This document shows positions 1 through 7,119 of a stretch of DNA of 64,000 nucleotides, in pieces (the first letter of the stretch is position 1; each line of letters begins with the position of its first letter). The translations under genes were made by a program, and so were the position numbers. Location: contig OY782765.1 in assembly GCA_963678275.1 (NCBI GenBank), forward strand, positions 2,666,001-2,730,000. Direction: 5' to 3'. This DNA comes from G963677445 sp963678275 (GTDB lineage: Bacteria; Bacteroidota; Ignavibacteria; Ignavibacteriales; Melioribacteraceae). A model generated the notes under the pieces. That model was not told where the DNA came from. It did no database searches and was given only the letters and a program-made list of their open reading frames with translations.

Positions 1-596
1 GCTGGCGATATTCCCTGTTCGTATAATGATATGATTATTGCCTTATGAGTAGGAAGACTTCCCTGGTCCAGCACATATCCTTTTAACGGTAGTATTTCTC
101 CTGTCTTTTCTACATAGGCATCCAGATATTTTCTTATCGTTGACAAGCTGCGATTCATCAATACACTTACTTCCGCCCCTGTTAACAAGCCTCCCTGACT
201 TTTTGCTTCTTTTATCAACCTTACCATTGTTTCTATATCTCTTGATTCACGGTGTCTATAGTTGCTGTTTCTGTCCCCCTTCTTATAATATATTCTTCGT
301 TCTATATCCTCTTCGGTTATCAGGGGCAGTATTACTGTCGTTGTTTCATATTCCTCTGACTTCTTACCATAACTTTGACGCTGACCATTATCACTGGTTA
401 CACGCATCACTATCTCTCCATTGCCTACACTTTCTTTTCCCGGATAATATTCCTTATGCAGTTCTTCTATATCTTCGGCCAGCATTTGCAATATTTTTCT
501 CGATCCCAGTATTTTGTACTCTTCCTCTAGCAATCTTATCAAAGCTGTTCGGAATTGTTTCTTGTTCATACTCAAGTATCGGTCTCTCGGTTTCAT
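1..596 (-). CDS. DUF1670-family HTH protein, 3' end outside window
   Basis: The frame reads leftward from an ATG at 594-596 and is still open at base 1, so the C-terminus is missing; about 198 codons are visible. The ATG overlaps the TGA of the upstream gene (ATGA, four-base overlap), which indicates translational coupling and fixes the start. A helix-turn-helix-like stretch (NRSLSTIRKYLDAY) is followed by SLPTHKAIIISLYEQG, which matches the THK..II..Y signature of the neighbour, so the two are diverged paralogues. DUF1670 proteins have no established function that I know of; the HTH-like content suggests DNA binding. Family assignment rests on the shared motif and on the context. Confidence 0.7.
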   Translation of the reverse strand, partial: MKPRDRYLSMNKKQFRTALIRLLEEEYKILGSRKILQMLAEDIEELHKEYYPGKESVGNGEIVMRVTSDNGQRQSYGKKSEEYETTTVILPLITEEDIERRIYYKKGDRNSNYRHRESRDIETMVRLIKEAKSQGGLLTGAEVSVLMNRSLSTIRKYLDAYVEKTGEILPLKGYVLDQGSLPTHKAIIISLYEQGISP

Positions 597-1438
597 CCTA
601 AACCTCCAGTCAATAACTCCATAGTCTTCCAATATTTTTCCCCTCTTTTTTTTACCGGTTCCCGATAGCCTTGACGAATCGCCAGCGTTTCCATATTTTC
701 GCTTCTTATTTTGTCTTTTTTACTTTCCCTTATTATTTCCAAATATTGACCCGATAAATGCTCTGACAATCCTGTTAACTGACTTATCTCTTTCTTTGTA
801 TATATTCTCCTTCTATAACAAAGCAATACTTTTGTAAAACTTTCAAGATACCTTTTTATTGCTCCGACACTATGTCTTAGTTTTATCTTTATCTCGCTGT
901 AGGTCTTCCCCTCAAGATACATCTCTATTATTTTTACCTTATGCGTCTGGCCTCGACCTATGTTATGCAATACACCCCTGGTTATTACTTCTATGCCTCT
1001 TTGTCTTATTTCATGGATATCCCGTTTTATCGTCCGGATTCCGCAATTTAGAACCCTGCATAAATCTTCCTGGCTTAATACCGCTTCCTGCTCTATTGAT
1101 TCTTCAGTGATCCGCTGGATTTTTGTTCTGCGTAGCTCGGTCTTTCCGAATTGTCTTTTTATCTCCTCATCGGATAATCCATCATCAAGAGTTATAACTA
1201 TTCTTTTCTTTTTCGACTCCTCTATGCTTTTTCCACTCTTTTCGGAGATTTCTATGGCTACTATTTCTACCTGTCCCTCTTGTAGCGAATTACCTCGCAA
1301 TAGACAACTTTTTGCTGTTTGAAGTATTTCTTTACTTAATTTCGGAGAGAGTTCATATGAATTTGATAACTCATAGAGGAACTCTCCTTCCGAAGTTTTT
1401 TGGTGCAATCTTTTGTATTCTTTTTTTGTGCTAAACAT
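593..1438 (-). CDS. DUF1670-family helix-turn-helix protein
   Basis: 281 residues. A GTG six bases upstream also opens the frame, but the GAGG at about 1446-1449 overlaps that codon and sits five bases before the ATG at 1438, so 1438 is the likely start. The C-terminal half has the DUF1670 pattern: an HTH-like segment (LCRVLNCGIRTIKRDIHEI), then GRGQTHKVKIIEMYLEGKTY, a HSVGAIKRYLESF helix and a terminal SGQYLEII helix. The N-terminal 100 residues are charged and unassigned. It is coupled to a second DUF1670-like gene by a four-base overlap. A DNA-binding role is inferred. No transposase, integrase or terminal repeats were seen next to it, so it is not called a mobile element. Confidence 0.75.
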   Translation of the reverse strand: MFSTKKEYKRLHQKTSEGEFLYELSNSYELSPKLSKEILQTAKSCLLRGNSLQEGQVEIVAIEISEKSGKSIEESKKKRIVITLDDGLSDEEIKRQFGKTELRRTKIQRITEESIEQEAVLSQEDLCRVLNCGIRTIKRDIHEIRQRGIEVITRGVLHNIGRGQTHKVKIIEMYLEGKTYSEIKIKLRHSVGAIKRYLESFTKVLLCYRRRIYTKKEISQLTGLSEHLSGQYLEIIRESKKDKIRSENMETLAIRQGYREPVKKRGEKYWKTMELLTGGLG

Positions 1439-1638
1439 AGCCACCTCAATGTTTTATGCAAATTTAACATTTTTTGAGGGGCCATTTGGCACTATTTGAA
1501 AGCAAACATCATTCCGATATATTTTTGTATAAAATAGCTTCCCGAGACAGATCGGAATACGGGGGCTGAGCGGAGTCGAAGCCCACCGCTGATTCTTATC
1601 CCGCCATCCTCAGGCTGATAAACTCAACCATTTGCGGA
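1439..1638. other. Intergenic region with an inverted repeat and a dispersed 20-mer
   Basis: An inverted pair ATTCCGAT (from about 1511) and ATCGGAAT (about 1552) surrounds an AT-rich stretch. Bases 1565-1584 hold GCTGAGCGGAGTCGAAGCCC, which recurs exactly at 61709-61728. The promoter of the DUF1670 pair should lie here, but no convincing -35/-10 pair can be named. Confidence 0.5.
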
Positions 1639-2106
1639 TTATATCTGGTTCCAGGCCCATATACTATCCCTTATTTCTTTTGGCGCTGGATTGCCTGTCT
1701 GCTTTAATGTCAGGATAATATTTCCCCTGTGATGCGCCTCGTGCGAAATAAAATAACCGAGCATGGGAATAACTCCCCTCTTAAATCCTTTGATTTTGTA
1801 CCCATATTCAATACCTTTGTTAAACCAGAGGGAATATGCTCTCCCCGACTCCTGAAATCTTGCTATCAGTAATTCTTTTGATATTTCTCCTTCACGGTCT
1901 ATCTCTGTCTGTCCCGGTAGAAGTTCTTTGGCGAATTTTTCCAGCCGCCATAACCGAAGGTTGTGTAAATGGGCGAACTGAAGAGCCACCGTTCTTCCCC
2001 CTCTTTTTGAGAGTGTCGAATTAAAGCCTTCTTCGGTGATTGATTCGATGAGTTTGATGTTTACACGGTTATTAATTTCCCAGGTTTCGATTATCTGGTT
2101 ATCCAT
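1639..2106 (-). CDS. DinB-family metal-binding protein
   Basis: 155 residues, the usual DinB size. DinB proteins are four-helix bundles with a three-histidine metal site; most are thiol-dependent transferases or uncharacterised. Candidate ligands are His46/His48 in FAHLHNLRLW and the C-terminal motif HEAHHRGNI (His122, His125, His126), which is the typical family ending. No signal peptide is present, so it should be cytoplasmic. The gene stands alone between the DUF1670 pair and a repeat field. The substrate cannot be predicted. Confidence 0.85.
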   Translation of the reverse strand: MDNQIIETWEINNRVNIKLIESITEEGFNSTLSKRGGRTVALQFAHLHNLRLWRLEKFAKELLPGQTEIDREGEISKELLIARFQESGRAYSLWFNKGIEYGYKIKGFKRGVIPMLGYFISHEAHHRGNIILTLKQTGNPAPKEIRDSIWAWNQI

Positions 2107-2185
2107 GTGGTCCTTTTCAGATTGTGATATGTTTTGAAAACCGATAATATTGAAAAGAAGTTTAATATTATTACTCTACCCGCTC

Positions 2186-2525
2186 TTTGGGCTAAAGCCC
2201 GTTTGGGTGTGGTAGCGCCGAAGTCCCCGCCGTCAACGGCGGGGTTATTCCTTGTCTCCGGTGAAATTACTTCACCCTGTAATCCAGAAACTTAATAACC
2301 ACGGACTTTAGAGGTTGTGTGAAAAGTTTGAGCAATTTAATAAACTCATCCCCAAACCCCTTCTCTTGGGAAGAGAAGGGGCTTAAATTGCTCATAATTC
2401 GCAACTTTTTAAAAGTCCCTCTCTTTTTAAGAGAGGGATTTAGGGTGAGTTCCAGACTTTTCACACAGCCTCTTTAGGCCGTGGATTTGTCATACGCCAA
2501 AAAGAGTTAATTGGCTTTAGCCAAA
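2186..2525. repeat. Palindromic repeat element, copy A, interrupted by a MITE
   Basis: Without the MITE this copy is about 174 bases and matches copy B (2634-2809). It begins with TTTGGGCTAAAGCCC and ends with the inverted partner near 2511-2525, TTGGCTTTAGCCAAA. Inside are a perfect hairpin, CCCCGCCG-TCAA-CGGCGGGG (2225-2244), and the half-palindrome CCACGGACTTTA, whose other half (TTTAGGCCGTGG) lies beyond the insertion. From the GC hairpin to TTACTTCAC the two copies are almost identical. The layout resembles REP/BIME-like palindromic elements. No REP-associated transposase is in the window. Confidence 0.85.
2311..2472. mobile_element. 162-bp MITE-like insertion inside repeat copy A
   Basis: Terminal inverted repeats are GAGGTTGTGTGAAAAGTTTG at 2311-2330 and its inverted partner at 2453-2472, matching 18 of 20. 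The flanking sequence TTTA occurs on both sides (2307-2310 and 2473-2476), and deleting the element plus one TTTA restores the uninterrupted copy B sequence. Internal palindromes are GAGCAATTTAA/TTAAATTGCTC (2330-2340/2383-2393), CCCCTTCTCTT/AAGAGAAGGGG (2357-2367/2371-2381) and TCCCTCTC/GAGAGGGA (2416-2423/2431-2438). There is no coding capacity, so movement would need a transposase in trans. Confidence 0.85.
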
Positions 2526-2633
2526 AGTTCTGTCCGGGGATACTCTCCATCTCACGCGAAGCCTGATCACTGAAGTACTCTCTTCCGGTTTCTCCCGCTT
2601 CACTTCGGGTTTTCTGCTTTGCCTGACCATCTC

Positions 2634-2809
2634 TTTGGGCTAAAGCCCGTTTTCTTGGATGGCGTTGTCCAATCCCCGCCGTCAACGGCGGGGTTATTCC
2701 TTGTCTCCGGTGAAATTACTTCACTTTGTGATCCCGAAACTTAATAACCACGGACTTTAGGCCGTGGATTTGTCGAATGCTAAAAACAGTTAATGGGCTT
2801 TAGCCCAAA
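2634..2809. repeat. Palindromic repeat element, copy B, intact
   Basis: 176 bases bounded by exact 15-base inverted ends, TTTGGGCTAAAGCCC (2634-2648) and GGGCTTTAGCCCAAA (2795-2809). Inside are the CCCCGCCG/CGGCGGGG hairpin (2674-2693) and the complete hairpin CCACGGACTTTAGGCCGTGG. It lies in the same orientation as copy A. The roughly 108 bases between the copies, and the stretch 2810-2905, show no gene. Confidence 0.85.
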
Positions 2810-2905
2810 ATACAGCCTGTAGCTGCACCTCATCCTTCAGGATAGCTGACCGCATAAATTTATACTTCTGGATTATGCCCTCTTTCCTCCAAATGGCTCT
2901 ATTCT

Positions 2906-3463
2906 ATGATACAGCCCTATTTCTTCATTGCATTATTTCTGTTTTTTATTATAATTACTCCTGATAACAATGGAGGAATATTGAAAAGCGGAAACAAACT
3001 TTTTTTCTTTTATTTCGGCGGCGGGGCGCTTCTCGCTACAATACTTCTGCAGGCAATTCTTGAAAGAGGAAATATCCTATGGCTGCGTATTGCCGGCGCG
3101 GTACTTGTATTTTTATCTTTGGTTTTATGGATTATCCCTCTTGCCCATTTCAAAAAATATGGCAGCGAAAACAACGGAAAATTATACTTCGAAAAAGAAG
3201 CTCTGATAACATCCGGCATTTTTTCCCTGCTGCGTCATCCGCAATATTTAGCCTATATGACGCTGGGCGCCGGTTTTTCACTAATATCGCAAAACTTTAT
3301 AATCATTCTCACCGCTCTGACCTCCATTATCAGTTTTTATTTCTTTTCTCTTAATGAAGAAAAACTGCTCACCGAACGTTTTGGTGATCAATATAAAGAT
3401 TACTCGGAAAAAGTGCCCCGCTATAATTTACTTTGGGGTATTATAAAACATTTAATTAAATAA
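2906..3463 (+). CDS. Isoprenylcysteine/phospholipid-methyltransferase-like membrane protein
   Basis: 185 residues with about four to five hydrophobic segments. The C-terminal half has the ICMT/PEMT fold signature: ITSGIFSLLRHPQYLAYM, where RHPxY forms part of the SAM site, and a terminal NEEKLLTERFGDQYKDY segment with the conserved Glu-Glu. Such proteins use S-adenosylmethionine to methylate lipid-like acceptors in the membrane; the substrate here is unknown. The cupin gene follows after 10 bases, so the two probably form an operon. The ribosome site before 2906 is weak, and the start is chosen by frame. Confidence 0.8.
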   Translation: MIQPYFFIALFLFFIIITPDNNGGILKSGNKLFFFYFGGGALLATILLQAILERGNILWLRIAGAVLVFLSLVLWIIPLAHFKKYGSENNGKLYFEKEALITSGIFSLLRHPQYLAYMTLGAGFSLISQNFIIILTALTSIISFYFFSLNEEKLLTERFGDQYKDYSEKVPRYNLLWGIIKHLIK

Positions 3464-3473
3464 GGGAGGATTT

Positions 3474-3839
3474 ATGTCGGTACGTCATATCACAGAAATA
3501 AACAAGGAAGATATTCCGGCGGCAAAAAATGCCACCCGCCAGGTTCTGATCAGTAGTAATGAAGGCCCCAATTTTGCCATGCGCCGCTTTATTATTGATG
3601 TTGAAGGATTTATGCCCGAACATACAAACAGTGTTGAACATGAGCAGTATGTTATTCGCGGCAGGGCAAAAATAGGAATCGGGGATAATGTTTACGAGGT
3701 GACAAAAGGAAGCGCTGTTTTTATTCCCGAAGGAGCCCCCCACTGGTATAAAAATATTTCGGATGAACCATTTGAATTTATATGTGTGGTGCCAAACAAA
3801 GAAGATATCTTAAAATTTACAGAAAAGACCGGCTCATAA
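3474..3839 (+). CDS. Small cupin-domain protein
   Basis: 121 residues forming a single cupin_2 barrel. Cupin motif 1 reads around His50-Gln58 (PEHTNSVEHEQYVIRG) and motif 2 around PEGAPHWYKN with His90; His50, His56 and His90 are candidate metal ligands. It has a strong ribosome site (GGGAGG) just before 3474. The enzymatic or sensory role is unknown: small stand-alone cupins include isomerases, dioxygenases and ligand-binding regulators. Its 3' end overlaps the left arm of a hairpin shared with the convergent sucC. Confidence 0.85.
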   Translation: MSVRHITEINKEDIPAAKNATRQVLISSNEGPNFAMRRFIIDVEGFMPEHTNSVEHEQYVIRGRAKIGIGDNVYEVTKGSAVFIPEGAPHWYKNISDEPFEFICVVPNKEDILKFTEKTGS

Positions 3840-3851
3840 AGAACCGGTCTT
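3825..3851 (-). terminator. Hairpin terminator after sucC, overlapping the cupin 3' end
   Basis: AAGACCGG at 3825-3832 pairs with CCGGTCTT at 3844-3851. Read leftward, the stem is followed by TTTTCTG, which suits sucC; the rightward tail (TTAATAAAA) is weaker. It may act in both directions. Confidence 0.75.
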
Positions 3852-3858
3852 AATAAAA

Positions 3859-5016
3859 CTAAATAACCGCGGTCACTTTTTCAGCCGCCTCTTTAAGGGA
3901 GGAGGCTACTTCGAAGTTCATTCCGGATTCACCGAGAAGCACCCCGGCTTCCTCAGCGTTAGTTCCTTCAAGTCTTACAACTATCGGAACCTTAACGTCA
4001 ATTTCTTTTACCGCGTCAATAACACCCTGCGCGACACGGTCGCAGCGTACGATACCGCCGAAAATATTTATAAGTATTGCTTTAACATTCGGATCAGAAA
4101 GAATAATCTTGAATCCGTTCGCCACAGTTTCTTTGTTTGCTCCGCCGCCGACATCAAGGAAGTTTGCCGGTTCACCACCTGCCAGTTTAATTATATCCAT
4201 GGTAGCCATTGCCAATCCGGCTCCATTAACCATACAGCCAACATTACCGTCAAGTTTTATATAATTCAGGTTAAATTTTGAAGCTTCAATTTCCAGCGGT
4301 TCCTCTTCATCAAGGTCGCGGTATTCAACCAGTTCCGGATGTCTGTAAAGGGCGTTATCATCAAAATTTATTTTCGCGTCAAGAGCCATAACATCTCCCT
4401 CTTTTGTAACAACAAGGGGATTTATTTCAGCGAGAGAGGCGTCTTTGGCTTCATAAGCTTTATAAAGATTCATCAGGAATTTAACCGCGTTTTTAAGCTG
4501 AGTTCCTTCCAAACCCAAGCCGAACGCCAGTTTACGCGCCTGAAAAGCCTGCAAACCAACTGAAGGTTCAACAGCTTCCTTTAGAATTTTCTCCGGGGTT
4601 TCAGCGGCAACTTTTTCAATCTCCACTCCACCTTCAGTAGAAGCCATAATTACATTTTTGGATTTAGCCCTGTCCAGTGTAATTCCAAGATACAGCTCAC
4701 GGTCAATGTTTATTCCCTGCTCTATTAAAAGCCTTTTTACCAGTTTTCCTTCAGAACCGGTTTGATGGGTTACCAGAGTCATTCCAAGCATCTGTCCCGC
4801 AAGTTCTTTAACTTCATCAAGACTTTTGGCAATTTTCACACCGCCTCCCTTACCGCGGCCGCCGGCATGAATCTGGGCTTTTACAACCCAGATATTCCCT
4901 CCGATCTCTTTAGCTTTTTCAACCGCCTCTTCGGCTGTATATGCGACGCTGCCCTTTGGTACGGCAACCTTAAATTCTCTCAAAATTTCTTTCGCCTGGT
5001 ACTCATGAATTTTCAT
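3859..5016 (-). CDS. sucC: Succinyl-CoA synthetase (ADP-forming) beta subunit
   Basis: 385 residues, the usual length. It joins succinate and CoA with nucleotide hydrolysis, or makes ATP in the TCA direction, together with SucD. The ATP-grasp domain starts MKIHEYQAKEILREF and contains WVVKAQIHAGGRGKGGGVK. The C-terminal CoA-ligase domain carries FLDVGGGANKETV and NIFGGIVRCD, both strongly conserved. The alpha-subunit gene sucD is not adjacent and must lie elsewhere. The gene is monocistronic here, with a hairpin directly after its stop. Confidence 0.97.
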   Translation of the reverse strand: MKIHEYQAKEILREFKVAVPKGSVAYTAEEAVEKAKEIGGNIWVVKAQIHAGGRGKGGGVKIAKSLDEVKELAGQMLGMTLVTHQTGSEGKLVKRLLIEQGINIDRELYLGITLDRAKSKNVIMASTEGGVEIEKVAAETPEKILKEAVEPSVGLQAFQARKLAFGLGLEGTQLKNAVKFLMNLYKAYEAKDASLAEINPLVVTKEGDVMALDAKINFDDNALYRHPELVEYRDLDEEEPLEIEASKFNLNYIKLDGNVGCMVNGAGLAMATMDIIKLAGGEPANFLDVGGGANKETVANGFKIILSDPNVKAILINIFGGIVRCDRVAQGVIDAVKEIDVKVPIVVRLEGTNAEEAGVLLGESGMNFEVASSLKEAAEKVTAVI

Positions 5017-5183
5017 ATCAAAATTCCGGATTTATTTTTTGATAATTATAAACTTTTAGTGAATCATGGGTGTTAACAAAAGACCAAGTGTCTTTATTTT
5101 TCTAACAAACACTAAATTACATAAAATTAAGTTAAAGCATTTATTAAAAAATAGCAATCATACTTTTGCCCGCGGGAGTAAAT

Positions 5184-5465
5184 ATGAATAAAAATCAAAA
5201 GTTTCTACTGATTTTTTTCCTGATAATCGTTTTGGCTGTCACCTCTCTGTGGCTTTTCCATGGCGCCGCTATTTTCACACAGACCCAGGTCGCGGTTGAA
5301 GTGCAGGATGAACTGGAAAAACAATTGGGCATCACCCGGCAGGAATGGGTCGATCAGTTTGTCTGGGGCCTCGACCTTACACTATCTGTCATCGGTGTTT
5401 CCGGACTGATTACATTGGTATTTTATTTACGAGAAAAGAAAAAAAACAAAAGGGAAAAAAAATGA
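5184..5465 (+). CDS. Small two-pass membrane protein, unknown function
   Basis: 93 residues. The start is the ATG at 5184 because a GGGAG lies six to ten bases ahead; a TTG at 5166 in the same frame lies before that site. There are two hydrophobic segments (about 8-26 and 62-80) separated by a polar loop (VQDELEKQLGITRQEWVDQF) that is probably periplasmic. The C-terminus is a lysine-rich tail (REKKKNKREKK), which suggests both ends are cytoplasmic. It overlaps the YceI gene by four bases (ATGA), so the two are co-translated. I do not recognise a family. Confidence 0.7.
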   Translation: MNKNQKFLLIFFLIIVLAVTSLWLFHGAAIFTQTQVAVEVQDELEKQLGITRQEWVDQFVWGLDLTLSVIGVSGLITLVFYLREKKKNKREKK

Positions 5466-6088
5466 AAATAATTATCATAATATTGCTGGTTTCACTCTCA
5501 TCTATTTGGGCGCAATCTTTTGATGTTGAAGCGAATGGAACTCAGGTATTTAATTTCGCCGATTCGCAAAACCGCAACCAGGCTTCTTTTTTCAGTAAAA
5601 TGGAATATGAGAACATTAAAGGAACCGCGGATGATTTTAGCGGATCTGTCTCATTCGACCCTGCCGATTTTGCCGGAACCCTTAAGGGTAAACTCTCTGT
5701 GAAAGTTGAATCCATGAAAACAGGCAATCCTCTCAGGAATGATCATCTGAAGGGTGAGAACTGGCTTTATGCGGAAAAATTCCCCGATATATCATTTGAA
5801 ATTGTGAAAGTAATAAAAGTGGAAAAACTCTCAGCAAATAAGTTAAAAGTGAAGCTGGAAGGAAAATTTACCATGCACGGGGTAACAAATAATATCACCG
5901 CCTCAGCCGAAGTAACCTGGCTGAAAGAAAGTGAGGCCACAAGGAAAAGGGCCCCCGGTGATCTTCTTGGTGTGAAGGCTGATTTTGATGTTAAACTTTC
6001 AGAATATAATGTCGAAAATGATGTGATAGGTTCGAAAGTCGCTGAATATATCAAAGTAGAATTTAACGCGATAGCGTCGAATAAATAA
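5462..6088 (+). CDS. YceI-family periplasmic protein
   Basis: 208 residues starting MKIIIIILLVSLSSIWAQ, a signal peptide with probable cleavage after A-Q. The frame is open farther upstream, but the ATG at 5462 overlaps the preceding stop and gives a proper signal. YceI proteins are lipocalin-like barrels that bind isoprenoid or other amphipathic ligands. Family marks include NDHLKGENWLYAEKFPDISF, the central GKFTMHGVTNNI and the late IGSKVAEYIKVEF. The ligand is unknown. A clear terminator follows. Confidence 0.92.
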   Translation: MKIIIIILLVSLSSIWAQSFDVEANGTQVFNFADSQNRNQASFFSKMEYENIKGTADDFSGSVSFDPADFAGTLKGKLSVKVESMKTGNPLRNDHLKGENWLYAEKFPDISFEIVKVIKVEKLSANKLKVKLEGKFTMHGVTNNITASAEVTWLKESEATRKRAPGDLLGVKADFDVKLSEYNVENDVIGSKVAEYIKVEFNAIASNK

Positions 6089-6124
6089 TTTTCAGGGTTA
6101 GTCCCCTGGTATTACCCTCACCAC

Positions 6125-6159
6125 AGCCTTTCCCTTCCGGGGGAAAGGCTTTTTATTTT
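6125..6159 (+). terminator. Rho-independent terminator after the YceI gene
   Basis: AGCCTTTCCC (6125-6134) pairs with GGGAAAGGCT (6141-6150), followed by TTTTATTTT. Confidence 0.9.
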
Positions 6160-6225
6160 CTCCTTTTCTTAAAGAATTATTTGATTTTTTTTCCCCTCTT
6201 CTATATATTTGGTGTCTGTAAAAAT

Positions 6226-6298
6226 TGTCCCGTGGTGTAATTGGCAACACGTCTGACTCTGGATCAGAAGTCTCCAGGTTCGAGTCCTGGCGGGACAA
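6226..6298 (+). tRNA. tRNA-Gln (anticodon CUG)
   Basis: A 73-base cloverleaf: acceptor stem TGTCCCG/CGGGACA (6226-6232/6291-6297), anticodon stem TCTGA/TCAGA with loop CTCTGGA giving anticodon CTG, and a T arm around CCAGGTTCGAGTCCTGG. The discriminator is A and CCA is not encoded, so it must be added after transcription. It stands alone and is followed at once by a terminator. Confidence 0.95.
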
Positions 6299-6300
6299 CA

Positions 6301-6327
6301 AAAAGCCGCTTTCGTTAGCGGCTTTTT
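6301..6327 (+). terminator. Rho-independent terminator after tRNA-Gln
   Basis: AAAAGCCGCT (6301-6310) pairs with AGCGGCTTTT (6317-6326); the U-rich tail is part of the right arm. Confidence 0.9.
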
Positions 6328-6475
6328 CATTTTAAAGCAGCTTCATCTCAATCTCATTTCCAAAATTTTCAATTTGATTTAACAGATTCATTTGAACTCT
6401 GAAAAAAATCTTATGTTTATTTATTTAATAACACCTGGAATCCGATTATGAATTAAAAAATAAACTGGTTGAGAT

Positions 6476-7024
6476 ATGAAAAAGATTATCATTCTGTTCT
6501 TCGTTCTAACAACAATTTCCTTCGGGCAAATTGATGGCAAAATTAAATACACACTTTTTGAACATTATTTTACCCTCAAACCTGAAATAGAGGACACAAC
6601 ATTCTCTAAACTGATAAAAGTTTTTTTTACGATAATCGAAGAGGAGGAGGAGCCCTGGCAGAAATATTCGGGGTACTGTTTGTTATCGCTGCTTCACAAA
6701 GACCATAATGGCTGGCCAATGCGGCTGAGCTCTCTCAGGAAAGATGATTTTTTCAACGAACTCTATCCAAATCTTAATCAGTTATATGAAAATTCCGAAG
6801 GATGGGGAAAAGACTTTTTTGCTTATACATTAATTGCTCCGGCAATATATGAGGGAAAATACCGGAAAGTTGTGGATCTGTTGAAAAATATTCAAAACTT
6901 CAGGGATGACGCGCTGCTCATTGCAGATGCTATGGTCGGGTCCAAATATAACGGGAAATTTAATGTCAGGGAGGCTCCCGAAAAAAATAAATCCATTCTG
7001 AAAGAGTACCTGAAAAAACAATAA
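6476..7024 (+). CDS. Exported alpha-helical protein of unknown function
   Basis: 182 residues. MKKIIILFFVLTTISFGQ is a signal peptide, so the protein is periplasmic or secreted. The mature part is rich in predicted helices, with an acidic run EEEEEP near residue 60 and a basic C-terminus (KNKSILKEYLKKQ). No family, catalytic motif or lipobox is recognised. It lies directly upstream of two exported cysteine-protease-like genes, but a 95-base AT-rich gap separates it from them, so co-transcription is uncertain. Confidence 0.65.
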   Translation: MKKIIILFFVLTTISFGQIDGKIKYTLFEHYFTLKPEIEDTTFSKLIKVFFTIIEEEEEPWQKYSGYCLLSLLHKDHNGWPMRLSSLRKDDFFNELYPNLNQLYENSEGWGKDFFAYTLIAPAIYEGKYRKVVDLLKNIQNFRDDALLIADAMVGSKYNGKFNVREAPEKNKSILKEYLKKQ

Positions 7025-7119
7025 AATTTATTATCGAATGTTTATGAATCATTAAAGACATGTAAAATACGGCAAATAAATCCCAATAAATAACACATAA
7101 CGTCTCAAAATATTATGCT

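Noticed and set aside
140..1322. Rightward open frames opposite the DUF1670 genes
   Set aside because: They are antisense to well-supported genes and have low-complexity Leu/Ser/Phe translations.
2267..2685. Two leftward open frames (65 and 74 codons) in the repeat field
   Set aside because: They run through the MITE and the palindromic repeats; the translations follow the repeat sequence and have no ribosome sites.
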